From assembly GCA_037043455.1 (NCBI GenBank), contig JAWPHD010001288.1, positions 124,001-188,000 of the forward strand: a stretch of 64,000 nucleotides of DNA. The letters run 5' to 3'. The stretch comes from Cyrtodaria siliqua. Lineage: Eukaryota; Mollusca; Bivalvia; Adapedonta; Hiatellidae. Below are positions 1 through 11,211 of this stretch, piece by piece. A program made the position numbers and the translations under genes. Within the stretch, counting starts at the first letter, position 1. Every line of letters begins with the position of its first letter. The notes beneath the pieces are model-generated. The model made no database searches, was not told where the DNA came from, and worked only from the letters and a program-made list of their open reading frames with translations.

Positions 1-1315
1 TGAGGCAATGTTGTGCCATCTACCATCATCCTGTATGTTCACGATACAATGTTGTGCCGTCCACCGTCATCCTGTATATACACGATGCAATGTTGTGCCG
101 TCCACCATCACCCTGTATGTACATGATGCAATGTTGTGTCATCCACCATCATCCTGTATGTACATCATGCAATGTTTGTGCCGTCCACTGTACATGATGC
201 AATGTTTGTGCCCTCCACCATCACCCTGTATATACATGATACAATATTGTGCCATCCACCATCACCCTGTATGTACATGATGCAATGTTTTTGCCATCCA
301 CCATCATCCTCTATGTACATGATGCATTGTTTGTGCCGTCCACCATCATCCTGTATGTACGTGATGCAATGTTGTGCCATCCACCATCATCCTGTATGTA
401 CGTGATGCAATGTTGTGCCATCCACCACCATCCTGTAAGTATATGATGCAATGTTGTGCCATCCACCATCATCCTGTATGTACATGATGCAATGTTGTGC
501 CGTCCACCATCATCCTGTATGTACATCATGCAATGTTGTGCCGTCCACCATCATCCTGTATGTACATGATGCAATGTTGTGCCATCCACCACCATCCTGT
601 ATGTTCATGATGCAATGTTGTGCCGTCCACCATCATCCTGTATGTACATGATGCAATGTCGTGCCGTCCACCATCATCCTGTATGTACATGATGCAATGT
701 TGTGCCGTCCACCATCATCCTGTATGTACATGATGCAATGTTGTGCCGTCCACCACCATCCTGTATGTACGTGATGCAATGTTGTGCCGTCCACCATCAT
801 CCTGTATGTACATGATGCAATGTGGTGCCGTCCACCATCATCCTGTATGTACATGATGCAATGTTGTGCCATCCACCATCATCCTGTATGTACATGATGC
901 AATGTTATGCAGTCCACCATCATCCTGTATGTACATGATGCAATGTTTGTGCCGTCCACCATCATCCTGTATGTACATGATGCAATGTTGTGCCGTCCAC
1001 CATCATCCTGTATGTACATGATGCAATGTTGTGCCATCCACCATCATCCTGTATGTACATGATGCAATGTTGTGCCGTCCACCATCATCCTGTATTTACA
1101 TGATGCAATGTTGTGCCGTCCACCATCATCCTGTATGTACATGATGCAATGTTGTGCCATCCACCACCATCCTGTATGTACATGATGCAATGTTGTGCCG
1201 TCCACCACCATCCTGTATGTACATGATGCAATGTTGTGCCGTCCACCACCATCCTGTATGTACATGATGCAATGTTGTGCCGTCAACCATCATCCTGTAT
1301 GTACATGATGCAATG
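1..1315. repeat. 41-bp tandem satellite, about 32 copies
   Basis: A 41-bp unit built around 'gatgcaatgttgtgcc' and 'ccaccatcatcctg' repeats without interruption from the window edge, so the array may extend further left. Copies differ at a few positions (gccatcc/gccgtcc, catcatcc/caccatcc) and some carry one-base length changes. Because 41 is not a multiple of 3, the open frames across it on both strands are by-products. The last unit runs directly into a possible exon at 1325. Confidence 0.95.
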
Positions 1316-1324
1316 TTGTGCCAG

Positions 1325-1371
1325 TAAAAGTAACAGTTTCACTAGACAATGGCGATGACATCACCAAAAAG
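1325..1371 (+). CDS. possible short internal exon at the satellite edge
   Basis: The bases after 'tgtgccag' read KVTVSLDNGDDITKK and end at a good donor, AAAAAG|GTACAC. The peptide looks like ordinary coding sequence, but the acceptor would lie in the last 41-bp satellite unit. The exon would end in phase 0, which does not join in frame to the exon at 2167. It may belong with an exon I cannot see, or be a chance reading. Weak call. Confidence 0.2.
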
Positions 1372-1760
1372 GTACACTCACCAATGCGCATCATACCCTA
1401 CCATTCAGTAAATAATGTTCTTAAAATCGCACCCAGCAGTTCATTTATTACATTTAATATCAGTTTGTATATGATTTTAACCAAAGAGCTTTGTGTGATT
1501 GAATGTTCTCAACAAGTGACATTGACCTCCTCAACACTTTATTGGCTTCATGACTCAGCATCACAATCAGTTATTTGTGTGTGCAAGTTAATAAATATTG
1601 TGTGTGATTATAAATTTTCTTTCACTCAGAAATCCTGATCTTAGTAGTTTAGTTAATGGATTTTCAATATGCATTCAAACCTTTGTTTAAACAACTACTA
1701 AAGGGAAGAGAAACATTGGTCTCTTACCACATGTGGTTTCTTAATATAGGTACATTTTAA
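1372..1760. other. AT-rich non-coding stretch
   Basis: No exon with both splice signals, no tandem repeat and no RNA gene is visible here. Confidence 0.5.
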
Positions 1761-1974
1761 TTAACCCTTAACCCCTTACATATATATAATGGACTGTTCT
1801 TTCTTTGAATTAAGACCAGACCATTTATGTGACAAAGGGGTGTTTTAGGAGAAATAACTGATTAACAGACATACATTGTAAACCCAGATCAGCCTGCGCG
1901 TAACTCCCTGGATGATCTGGGTTTACAATGGACCCAAAGGCTATTATAGTCGTGCTAAGCGGGTTAAGGGTTAA
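1761..1974. mobile_element. TTAA-flanked MITE, family 1 copy A
   Basis: The element starts TTAACCCTTAACCCC and ends GGGTTAAGGGTTAA, so CCC...GGG termini sit inside TTAA on each side, as in piggyBac-type insertions. The interior has an inverted pair, ATTGTAAACCCAGATCA and TGATCTGGGTTTACAAT, that can form a stem-loop. It encodes no protein, so it would depend on a transposase in trans. Related copies lie at 4632, 5827, 11027 and 53399; this copy and the one at 53399 share one orientation, the other three the opposite. Confidence 0.8.
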
Positions 1975-2166
1975 AACAGTACAGTTGAGAAATGACATAG
2001 TGGTCTGTTAAAACAGGTAGTCTCCTAATAGAGGTTTGATTCTAATTTATGTCTGAGGTCAGAGGGAGTTGATGGGGTTATCTAAACTTGTATATGTTAA
2101 ATGCAATATAAAAGCACCATTTAATAGATTTGTTCATGTACCAGTAATTTTATTTGTGATCAACAG

Positions 2167-2311
2167 AGCTGCTGAGGAGAAACAGCGTGAAGAGGAGCAA
2201 CAGGGGCAGAAATTGAGCAATCGTAGGCACCCAGTGGTCAGCGTCACACCCAAAACTGGAGATGACGGTGGAGTTCTAGCACCATGGCAACTAGAGTTAC
2301 AGAGCAAATAG
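2167..2311 (+). CDS. terminal coding exon of an unidentified gene
   Basis: After the acceptor 'gtgatcaacag' the frame reads AAEEKQREEEQQGQKLSNRR, then HPVVSVTPKTGDDGG, then VLAPWQLELQSK and a TAG stop at 2309-2311. The first 20 residues are a charged, Gln/Glu-rich stretch that looks helical or coiled-coil; the rest is a short tail with one tryptophan. The composition resembles a C-terminal exon of a cytoskeletal or adaptor protein, but I do not recognise the family. The acceptor could be two bases further in (after 'acagag'), which changes the entry phase. An AATAAA follows 258 bases after the stop. Upstream exons must lie left of the window or be hidden by the repeats between 1 and 2 kb. Confidence 0.5.
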
Positions 2312-2568
2312 TTCTGCGGACCAGGGGAATTTAGTCAAGGAAACAGTACACATAGAAACTAATTCAACAGTTTAGTGGTTTAAAAAGCTGAACATATATA
2401 GCCCTATATATGGAAAGAAATGTTTAAAAACTTTAATGCACTAGCCCAAGTTCTGAAGAAATATAGTTACTTTTTAATGAGATGTGAATATCAGGATCAC
2501 AAACCTGCTCGATGTAATAGTTCTTTATACCATGTTAATGAAACTGGATGTATATGGAAGTGTAGTTA

Positions 2569-2574
2569 AATAAA
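2569..2574 (+). terminator. AATAAA polyadenylation signal
   Basis: A canonical AATAAA lies 258 bases after the stop codon at 2311 and fits the end of that gene's 3' UTR. In an AT-rich genome the hexamer also occurs by chance. Confidence 0.4.
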
Positions 2575-2639
2575 ACCAAGCGTGCATAAAGCTTTTGTTT
2601 TGTTACAGATGGAGGACCTGTAACATATGATTATACACA

Positions 2640-2990
2640 CACACGTCCAAATCGTGCCCAAATATCCTTATCCAAATTGAGACGATGCATATGTATGCTA
2701 ACATTTGAATATCCTTGGACAAAGGGAGACAATGCAGATTTGCTAACGATTGAATATCCTGGACAAAGGGAGACGATGCAGATATGCTAACATTTGAATA
2801 TCCTTGAATATGCTAACATTTGAATATCCTTGAACAAAGGGAGATAACGCATATATGCTGATATTTGAATATCCTTTGATAAAGGGAGACGATCCATACA
2901 TGATGTAACATTTTAATAACCTTAGACAAAGGGAGACATGCTAACGTTTGAGGTCTCATAAGCAGTTTGATACAATATACCCGTAAAGAA
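2640..2990. repeat. degenerate tandem repeat of about 46 bp, 5-7 copies
   Basis: Diverged units share 'tttgaatatcctt', 'gacaaagggaga' and 'atatgctaac'. Unit lengths vary through internal deletions, and one unit is only about 26 bp. This is an old array just downstream of the 2311 stop. Confidence 0.7.
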
Positions 2991-4631
2991 TGTTATTAAC
3001 TAGTGCTATGTGGTGCAGACATGAAGATGATGTGTTCATATCGTATGCTCAATGATGGTTGACATTCCTTACAGTTAAGGGGCTCAGTGTAACTATTGTA
3101 TCTTGTTCTTTATGTATATTTATATATTATATGTATACTGAGCAAAAATAAAAAGTCCCCCATTTCGTTCCCTTATTAAATAGACAGCAAAACAGGAAAT
3201 AATAAATGATGTATATAGAATAATTAGATCGACCACCACCAATAAAAAGAAGATTTTTTTTTGAAATGTTTAGTACACAAGTGAGTTATCCTCCTTTTTC
3301 TTAAACCATGCATTTCTGGTAAAAACATAAAATCTACAAATATTACCTCAATTTGTCCAAGACAATATTCTCTATACGTTGCTTTCAAAAATAAATCACA
3401 GAAAAACACGAATATTTAGTACTCAGTGAAGCTTAAAAACATCAAACATCGTTTAATTAAAGTGCTGTTCAAGCTGTCCTATGCCCTTAATAACTTATGG
3501 GAACACCAGCAAAAAAAGGGGTACTTTTATTTTGCGAATGGTTACAATAGTTTTACATTTAACCCATGAATTTTGTGCTTGATACTTGCCAGCATTTGTT
3601 ACCCATGTTTCTGATGCCATCTTGTTTAGCTTCTTATTGTTCAGGGTGCTTGTTTCAGCCAAACATTATTGCTGAAAAACATGAGCAATTTTAAAAATAT
3701 GCAAATAAATTTATATATCATTGGAATTGGCATTTTTAGTAGTAAATAAAATACCTTACTTTCGAAAATGGGTTGAGAAATAAATATTTTACGGTCAAAA
3801 TGCTGTTTTGATGGGTTTTTTCTCGTGTAAACTCCTTGTTGCCGGGACAGCAGAAAATTAAGAAATCTCAAATAATTTCAGTTGCCCTCAATAGTTTGCT
3901 ATAAAACTTTCAGGGTGTCTTAATTTATGTTTGTCCAACACATTAAAAACATTTTTGGATACCAATTCTAAAAAAAAATATATTTTCTAATTTTTGATGC
4001 AGCAGAATTTTGAAAAGTAAGGTATTTTTTATTTGCATTGATATGCAGTTTATTTAGTTTAAAGTTGAATTTTGTCTGAAAAGTCGAAAAAACGTTTGTC
4101 TGAAACAAGCGCCGCATAAAATAGTGTTTTGTATGACATCAACCACGTGCTTTATTAAAAACTGAGAGACTTCTGTTATTTTTCCATCGACAATGTTGAA
4201 GGCGACAAAATTGTTAATGTTTAGTTTTTGTGTTTGAAATTGTTTCTCAGGAACTACATACACTAGATAGGTAGGCAAACTTGAATCATAGTTACATATT
4301 GGTTAGCACAACCATTTATGGAGAGTGGTTCCAAAGACGACCTTGAACTTTATGGGTCTTTAACTTCATCAATTTAATGTTAAATTTTGTGTTTTAGTCA
4401 GTTTCTCGAGAACTAAATACACAAGATCAACCAGACTTGAATAACAGTTGTTTTTTGGGTATTTCAGATCAGTCACACAGTGTACTGGTCCACAAATGAC
4501 CTTGTGGGAGGAATGTTTTAAAATGATTTCACATGCTTCATAATTATATATAAGTATAGGCAAGATTTAATTCCAAGGAATTCATGTGTTATTTTTTGGA
4601 AGTCATCATATTGCATGACTTTTAGTGACGT
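2991..4631. other. intergenic stretch with one diverged direct repeat
   Basis: I see no gene. About 100 bases at 4196-4300 are echoed with many differences at 4366-4470 ('ttttgtgtttgaaattgtttctc' region against 'ttttgtgttttagtcagtttctc' region), an old local duplication of about 175 bp. Confidence 0.45.
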
Positions 4632-4786
4632 TTAACCCTTAACCCGTTAAGCACGACTATAATAGCCGTTGCATCCATTGTAAACCCAGATCAGCCTGCG
4701 AGTAACTCCCTTTGTCACATAAATGGAATGGTCTTAATTCAAAGAAAAAATAGTCCATTATATATATGTAGGGGGTTAAGGGTTAA
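4632..4786. mobile_element. TTAA-flanked MITE, family 1 copy B (internally deleted)
   Basis: It has the same termini as copy A in reverse orientation: TTAACCCTTAACCCG at the left and GGGGGTTAAGGGTTAA at the right. It is 155 bp and lacks the second half of the internal inverted pair, so it is a deletion derivative. Confidence 0.75.
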
Positions 4787-5094
4787 AACTTGCAGGCCTC
4801 AAAGGAAGCATTGAATGTCATCTGCTGTAGTGGTGTAGTAGGTGTTCTCTCTTTACTGTTTAACCATTGCTTGTGAACCCATTTCATGATATTGTATGAG
4901 ATACACATGTCACAAACGAAAAGATGGATATATTGATAGGCTATGTTGCCTTTGGGAGTTAGACCATTAGTTTAGATTTACTAACAAGCAATTTTATCCA
5001 GATGTGTAGCTTTTTATATTTTGTTGTTGTGCAGTCTAGTTTGTTGTTGGAAGAAATCTTGTTTTTCCAAATTATTTTGTGACCTGTTGCTATT
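4787..5094. other. non-coding stretch
   Basis: AT-rich and T-rich toward the right; no exon, RNA gene or clear repeat unit seen. Confidence 0.4.
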
Positions 5095-5226
5095 TTTTAA
5101 TCCTTTTGTTCCATTTTGCTGTTGTTTAATCCTTTTGTGCCCTTTTGCTATTGTTTAATCCTTCTGTTCCATTTTGCTGTTGTTTAATCCTTTGCTCCCT
5201 TTTGCTATTGTTTAATCCTTTTGTGC
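5095..5226. repeat. 29-30-bp tandem repeat, about 4.5 copies
   Basis: Units alternate between 'ttttgttccattttgctg' and 'ttttgtgcccttttgcta', each joined by 'ttgtttaatcc'. The array ends where the SINE-like segment begins. Confidence 0.8.
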
Positions 5227-5227
5227 C

Positions 5228-5372
5228 CAGGTGCTTGCCCGTGCACGGAAATTGCCGGGAGGGGCACCTGGGGTCTAATTCTCCACCAATGGAAGCTGGA
5301 AAGTCGCCATATGGCCTTAGCTGTTGTGGCGACTATAAAATTCAGTTCAATTCAATTAATCGTTTTGTGCTT
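5228..5372 (+). mobile_element. SINE-like dispersed repeat fragment
   Basis: The segment around 'gggaggggcacctggggtct', 'aagctggaaagtcgccata' and 'tgtggcgac' resembles the conserved 3' part of a widespread molluscan SINE, from memory of such sequences. No A or B box is present, so this would be a 5'-truncated copy. It ends in 'ttcagttcaattcaatt'. Confidence 0.45.
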
Positions 5373-5731
5373 GCTATGTATGGATCACTTCATCGGTTGT
5401 CATCCAGAGACGTGTTGGTCAAAATATTTTAAAAGAACAATATTAATTTATATATATATATATTTTTTCATTCTGAGCCTTAGTTATCATTGTGTATACT
5501 ACTTAACTTTTATCAAATGATGTCACTTGAATGACTTGTCATAATGTCATTTCGTGTTTTTGCATAACACTTCTATTTATTAAAATATATGCTGTCTCAA
5601 TTTTTGTCAGAGATTCTATTTATACTGTTGTGATTCTTTTCACATTGTGCCTTGTGCTAATGCATTAAACTTGTTTCTTTTTCCTGTAATTCATTCTTTT
5701 GATTTATGTTGATAATTTTCTTATATTTACT

Positions 5732-6198
5732 TTAAAGGGACACATGGCAATCTTAAAGTGTTTATCAAGCATTGAAATTAGTGTGTCTGTTTATTTATTC
5801 GAATCATTTTGACTGTTTGCATATAATTAACCCTTAACCCGCTAAGCACGACTATAATAGCCTTTGTGTCCATTGTAAACCCAGATCAGCCTGCGAGTAA
5901 CTCACATGCTGATCAGGGTTTACAGTGTGCAGTCATTTCCCCCAAAACACCCCTTTGTCACATAAATGGAATGGTCTTAAGTCAAAGAAAGAACAGTCTA
6001 TTATATGTATGTAGTGGGTTAAGGGTTAAATAATATGTTGAGTTTTTATTTCTTCATCTTCTTAAACATATTATTGGTGTAGTATAAGCAACAGTTAGTA
6101 ATATGCAAAAACAATTTCCTTGTACCATTCTTATATTAATATTAATGATTTGATGATGCGAGATTTAAAAAAAAAAATATATTGCCGTGTGCCCTTTT
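5732..6198. mobile_element. MITE family 2 (TTAAAGGGACA termini), copy 1
   Basis: The left end reads TTAAAGGGACACATGGCAAT and the right end carries its complement (attgccgtgtgccctttt). About 250 bp of its own sequence is split by family 1 copy C at 5827-6029. Two other clear copies lie at 8913 and 53871. Confidence 0.75.
5827..6029. mobile_element. TTAA-flanked MITE, family 1 copy C (nested)
   Basis: TTAACCCTTAACCCGC at the left and GTGGGTTAAGGGTTAA at the right enclose the inverted 'gtaaacccagatcagcctgc' and 'gctgatcagggtttac' pair. It is inserted at the 'gcatataat|TTAA' position of the surrounding family 2 element. Confidence 0.8.
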
Positions 6199-6775
6199 GA
6201 AATTTTAAGCTTATGAAGTGGTGTGTTGTGCATCAGTCATTTGTCAGTTTTCCATCAGCTTTTTGTTGAAAACAAAATAAGTTGAATAAATGTTTTCCAG
6301 TTCTCACGAAAATTGACGTGATGCTTCGGCAAAGGTCAGCCATGTTTATGCAACACATTTTTTTATAGATTTTCATATCAACTATACAAATACCTTGATA
6401 TTAGAAGATGCAAACATATACGGCAGTTTTTAATATTTGACCCCTGGGTCCTACCCTAGGGTATGGGTCAAGGACAATGGTCAAATATATATGGGTCAAG
6501 GTCAATGGTCTAATACAATACTATTATTTATAACATTATTTTTTTGAGATATTTTCACATACATTTGATATAAGATGCAACACATATTTTATGGGGGTTT
6601 TAATATTTGACACTGGAGTGTGGGGTGAATGTGAAATACTATAAATTACAGTGTTGTTTTCTGAGACACATTGATATTAAACAATATACCACATAGCTGA
6701 CGGGTTCAAATATTTGAACCCTGTTTCATACACCAGATCATAATCACTTACTCTACTGTTATATGAGGTCTTTAA
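6199..6775. other. non-coding stretch with a diverged internal duplication
   Basis: About 75 bases at 6365-6440 ('agattttcatatcaactata' and onward to 'tttaatatttgac') recur with differences at 6548-6620. No coding sequence is seen. Confidence 0.4.
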
Positions 6776-7596
6776 GGCAGTAGAGCATCCCCACGTCCGC
6801 TAAGGCAGTAGAGCATCCCCACGTCCGCAAGGCAGTAGAGCATCCCCACGTCGCAAGGCAGTAGAGCATCCCCACGTCCGCAAGGCAGTAGAGCATCCCC
6901 AACGTCCGCAAGGCAGTAGAGCATCCCCACGTCCGCAAGGCAGTAGATCATCCCCACGTCCGCAAGGCAGGTAGAGCATCCCCACGTCCGCAAAGCAGTA
7001 GAGCATCCCCACGTCCGCAAGGCAGTAGATCATCCCCAGTCCGCAAGCAGTAGAGCAATCCCCAAGTCCGCAAGGCAGTAGAGCATCCCCACGTCCGCAA
7101 GGCAGTAGATCATCCCACGTCCGCAAGGCAGTAGAGCATCCCCACGTCCGCAAGGCAGTAGAGCATCCCCACGTCCGCAAAGGCAGTAGATCATCCTACG
7201 TCCGCAAGGCAGTAGATCATCCCCACGTCCGCAAGGCAGTAGAGCATCCCCACGTCCGCAAGGCAGTAGAGCATCCCACGTCCGCAAGCAGTAGAGCATC
7301 CCCACGTCCGCAAGGCAGTAGAGCATCCCCCACGTCCGCAAGGCAGTAGAGCATCCCCACGTCCGCAAGCAGTAGATCATCACACCACGTCCGCAAGGCA
7401 GTAGAGCATCCCCACGTCGCAAGCAGTAGATCATCCCCCACGTCAGCAAGGCAGTAGATCATCCCCCACGTCCGCAAGGCAGTAGAGCATCCCCACGTCC
7501 GCAAGGCAGTAGATCATCCCACGTCCGCAAGCAGTAGGCATCCCCACGTCCGCAAGGCAGTAGAGCATCCCCACGTCCGCAAGGCAGTAGAGCGTC
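6776..7596. repeat. 27-bp tandem minisatellite, about 30 copies
   Basis: The unit is 'gcaaggcagtagagcat' followed by 'ccccacgtcc'. A gagcatcc/gatcatcc variant is scattered through the array. Many units are one base short or long, nearly always in a run (ccc/cccc/ccccc, gcaag/gcaagg). The open frames here are by-products. Confidence 0.95.
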
Positions 7597-7739
7597 TCCC
7601 ACATTCTCTTGGACCTCTTTGTTATAGGTGGCATGTAATCTTATATTGTCATGTGTATGTTGATAGAGGGACTTATATGAGTGTGTTAAACAAGTTTAAA
7701 ACCACTGCTATCTCTCAAACACACTGTCACATGCATGCA

Positions 7740-7822
7740 GAGGGACGGATAATAGCCCAAGCTGAACGGATAAAGCCCAAGCTGAACGGATAAGCCCAAA
7801 CTGAACGGATAAAGCCCAAGCG
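7740..7822. repeat. 20-bp tandem repeat, 4 copies
   Basis: 'gctgaacggataaagccca' repeats four times with small changes. It is followed by unique AT-rich sequence. Confidence 0.85.
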
Positions 7823-7909
7823 ATGATTTGGCCGTCATTTTCGTATTAATTAATGTATTACACTAATGATTTATGATACTTATTTTATGACTATTACACA
7901 CCCAAGCCA

Positions 7910-8110
7910 CAAATTACATGTTATGGTGCTAGGTCTCCTTTATGGGCCCTAGGTGCCAATTACGGTACAGCACATGGTACCATTCCAGTTCATTTTATGG
8001 ACCCTTAATACCAGTCTGTGTTTAGGTCACCTTACTGGCCCCTGGTACCAGTCTAGATCACCTAACAGCGTTCTGGTATCAGTCTAGGCCACGTTATGGG
8101 CCCCGAGAAC
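7910..8110. repeat. degenerate tandem repeat of about 40 bp
   Basis: About five diverged units share 'ggtaccagtctag', 'gtcacctta' and 'tgggccc'. It is an old array with no coding content. Confidence 0.6.
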
Positions 8111-8912
8111 CAGTATTTTGACCCAAGTCTAAACTTGTCAAAAGCATTAATACAATGTCAAAATACAGTCAAATTTATGAAGCGATCGCTCAAGAAAGTG
8201 TCTAAAATGGTTGCAAGTTATGTTTGTTTTCCCTACAAAAGTATTCTCAAATCTTGCAAGAACGATCAACAAGAACTCTCAACTAATATCCTTAAATAAA
8301 GTTTAATCAGAAATGACCAAGAATGTTGTGATTGCAATAACTGTCTGGCATCAAAACATGTTCTCACCTTTTACACTTGATAAAAACTAATAAAGGCGTG
8401 ATTATCTAATTTTGACACAGTAAGCCGATAATTTACGACTAGATAGTTCATTGATCACTTAGCTGTTGCTTAATGAAAGAAATTATTGATATTTGGTGTG
8501 AAAACCGACCTTCGTTGATCGCGTTATACAAAATTTGCTTAATGCACTTAAAATATATAAGGTGGGGGGAGTGGGGAGTCAAAAGTGTCACATACGACAA
8601 TTGGTCGCTAAAAGCACATAGTCGCTTGGGCAAGTTTGACTGTATGTACACATTGAGTATTTCATGAGAATACTTGGCAGGAAGATGGACAAGTCGACTT
8701 TGATATTATATCTGTATTGTCACAAATAGAAAGAGAAGTCACACTGACCGAGTCTTGGTAGGTAGACATTATCTATCTATCTGCCAAGTGTCATGGAGTA
8801 TGTTCACTATAAAAAATAGTTTATAATCTAAACATTATGAAATCTGATATGATTTATTTATGTTTGTAACCTTCTGAAAATGAACTTTGTTTTGGGAAAT
8901 CTGTCTCTTATA
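8111..8912. other. non-coding stretch
   Basis: Nothing recognisable beyond AT-rich sequence. Short open frames occur on both strands near 8470-8660 over the same bases and have no splice or start context worth calling. Confidence 0.4.
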
Positions 8913-9769
8913 TTAAAGGGACACACGGCAATCTTGAGTTTTACATCAAAAATTAAAATTAGCACCTCGATTTATTACTCTTTATCATATTGACTTAAAA
9001 ACTGCCTGCATATAATTAAAGGGAATGTAACGACACAGCCAAACAAGCTCTTTTATCGAGAGTTTGTGAAAACTTGGAAAAAAGTAAAGAATTATCAAAT
9101 TCGGATGATAAACAAAAAAGATATGACCATTTGAAGGTTTCTCTAAAATGGGTATGGGAACTGCCATTTTGAGAACTATGACCTCCCAAATTACCATAAT
9201 ACGGAATATTGATAATATCATCTAATTCGCTGAAATCTAAAATCTAAAGGAAGAATCACTGAAAATGGATGCAAAATCCATTCTAGTCATATAAAGCATT
9301 ATTGCCATTAAGTATGCATATTTTTCATTAAGTTGCTGTAAATTTTTATATTTATAAATATTCCATATAAGGTCAGTTAGAACTGTGACATCATAGCTCT
9401 CAAAATGGCAGCTTCCATATTCCTTTCAGCAGAATCTTCAAATGATCATATCTTCTTTGTTTATCATCCGATTTTGATAATTCTTTCACCCTCATTCAAG
9501 TTTTTCAACACTCTCAATAAAAAAAGATGGTTTAGCTGTGTCGCTACATTCCCTTTAAACAAAAGATTTAGAGTTGTCTTCCTTATTCTGCCGCATATTT
9601 AAATATATTACTAGTGCAATATAATCAAGCGTTAGTAACATTTAAAAACAATTTGTATTGAACTATTTCAATAATTAATATCAATGATTGCAAGTATGCA
9701 AGTTATGTAGAAAAATTAATGGAAAGCCACGAGTTTTAAACTAATCAAGATTGCCATGTGTCCTTTTAA
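8913..9769. mobile_element. MITE family 2, copy 2 (with nested element)
   Basis: The left end is TTAAAGGGACACACGGCAAT; the right end is the complement (attgccatgtgtcctttta). A second inverted-repeat element occupies 9015-9559. The host half before the insertion ends 'gcatataat', the same point at which copy 1 is interrupted. Confidence 0.75.
9015..9559. mobile_element. foldback MITE family 3 (TTAAAGGGAATG termini), nested
   Basis: Long inverted arms (about 9015-9225 and 9370-9559) begin TTAAAGGGAATGTAACGAC and end with the complement (gtcgctacattccctttaa). Both ends are bounded by TTAA. Shared arm sequence includes 'gaattatcaaattcggatga' and its complement. No transposase is encoded. Most of its length could fold into one hairpin. 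Confidence 0.8.
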
Positions 9770-10098
9770 AACTGCAGTTTAAATTGTCATATTTATATAA
9801 CCTTTTTAAAGAATTGCTATTTATTCAAATTGTTTCACAAATGTTTAAAGATATTTAAATTTTATTGTTATTTTATAGTTGGTTGCATGATATATTGTAT
9901 ATTAATGAATTACAATGGAGAAGGTGGTTTACTTTTATAAACTACTTTTTTATAGATTTTATATTTATATACTTAAACACTTTTTTAAAAGGAATGTAGG
10001 CATATAGTAAATCTTTATTATTGAGACTTCAGTCAGAAAAACTTGAAAAAGGGAGAAAGAATTATCAAAAAACCGATAATAAAGAAGATACAGTTGCT

Positions 10099-10258
10099 GC
10101 CACGCGGATTACGACTAATCCCACTCATCGCGGGCGATTTTATCTCACCGCGGGACACACTGATTTTGTCCCCGCGATCCGCGGACAGCCCACTCATCGC
10201 GGGGATAATACATTTTTTCCACCGCGACACAATCACCGCGATTCGCCGCGATCTGTAT
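10099..10258. repeat. CG-rich insert with repeated CGCGG motifs
   Basis: About 160 bases hold roughly nine CGCG tetramers in an otherwise AT-rich region. 'cccactcatcgcgggg'-like blocks recur about 70 bp apart, so it looks like two diverged tandem units. It splits a family 3 arm between 'acagttgctgc' and 'ataaccatttgg'. Confidence 0.55.
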
Positions 10259-10423
10259 AACCATTTGGAGGCGTTCTAAAAGGATTTGGGAGTCACCATT
10301 TGAGAACTCTGACATCACATCTGAAATACCATTCTGGAGCAATTTATGGCTATTGATAAATATCATTAAAGCAAAATGCATCACTGTAAATTAAATCAAA
10401 ATCCTTAACTGATCATATATAGA

Positions 10424-10575
10424 GGATCTTAATCGAGTTTGCATTTCATATAAGATTTATGAAACGAGTGATGAATTATTTTAATTTTAACGAGCCTTTT
10501 GGCGAGTTAAAATTAAAAATAATTCAAAAGGAGTTTCATAAATCTTATATGGAATGAGAACGAGTTTAAGATCCT
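10424..10575. repeat. long imperfect palindrome, about 70-bp arms
   Basis: 'catataagatttatgaaac' and 'taattttaacgag' on the left are matched by 'ctcgttaaaatta'-type and 'gtttcataaatcttatatg' sequence on the right. The loop is only a few bases long, so it could form a cruciform. Confidence 0.75.
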
Positions 10576-11013
10576 TTTTATCACATAACATTGCAATCAA
10601 ATTAGTAAAAATTAATTCAGATGGACATAGAACCGCCACGACGTCAGACACACTTAGCGCCAAAACGTCGTAAAGATATGTGACGTAACGTCACGTCTTA
10701 CACATAACGTTGCGTTTAAAAGAGTTTGTGTTTTACCTCTTTACAAAATAGCAGTTTACGGCAACTTTTTTGCAAACCAACAACAATGTTTTGTATAACG
10801 TGCATTATTTTTATAAGCTGTCACAAATAAGTTTATGACTCAGATATGGGTGAATTTGTAATAAATAAAATAGTTCCAGTTAATAAACTTGCGTAGTGTT
10901 ACAGGTTTAACTCAACCATCAAAATTGTTCCAGGTTGTATTACACGTGTCATATAATAGAATATTAAATGGGTGTTTCGACAACTGCTAACAAGGGGACG
11001 TTATGTGATAAAA
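10574..11013. mobile_element. short-TIR element (TTTTATCACATAAC)
   Basis: TTTTATCACATAAC at the left is matched by GTTATGTGATAAAA at the right, enclosing about 410 bp with several 'acgtcac/gtgacgt' runs. There is no coding sequence. It shares its left edge with the palindrome at 10424-10575, so the two may be one element. Confidence 0.5.
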
Positions 11014-11026
11014 TGCATTATTACAC

Positions 11027-11211
11027 TTAACCCTTAACCCGCTAAGCACTGACTATAATAGCCTTTGCATCCATTGTAAACCCAGATCAGCATGCGAGTC
11101 CGGCTTCTGGATGAGTCATTTTCCCAAAACACCCCTTTGTCACATAAATGGAATGGTCTTAATTCAAGAAAGAACAGTCCATTATCTATCATGTAGCAGG
11201 TTAAGGGTTAA
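11027..11211. mobile_element. TTAA-flanked MITE, family 1 copy D
   Basis: Starts TTAACCCTTAACCCGCTAAG and ends CAGGTTAAGGGTTAA. The centre carries 'gtaaacccagatcagcatgc' but the complementary arm has been lost. Confidence 0.75.

Noticed and set aside
1..1315. CRISPR-like regular array
   Set aside because: The whole 41-bp unit repeats, with no unique spacers, and the window is an animal genome.
1761..1974. Interstitial telomere repeat (TTAACCC / GGGTTAA)
   Set aside because: Only two repeats of the motif occur at each end, and both ends bound the same 155-214-bp element at five loci; this is a transposon terminus.
6772..7634. Cys/Gly-rich repetitive proteins on the minus strand
   Set aside because: They come from the 27-bp array; frames change at each one-base indel.
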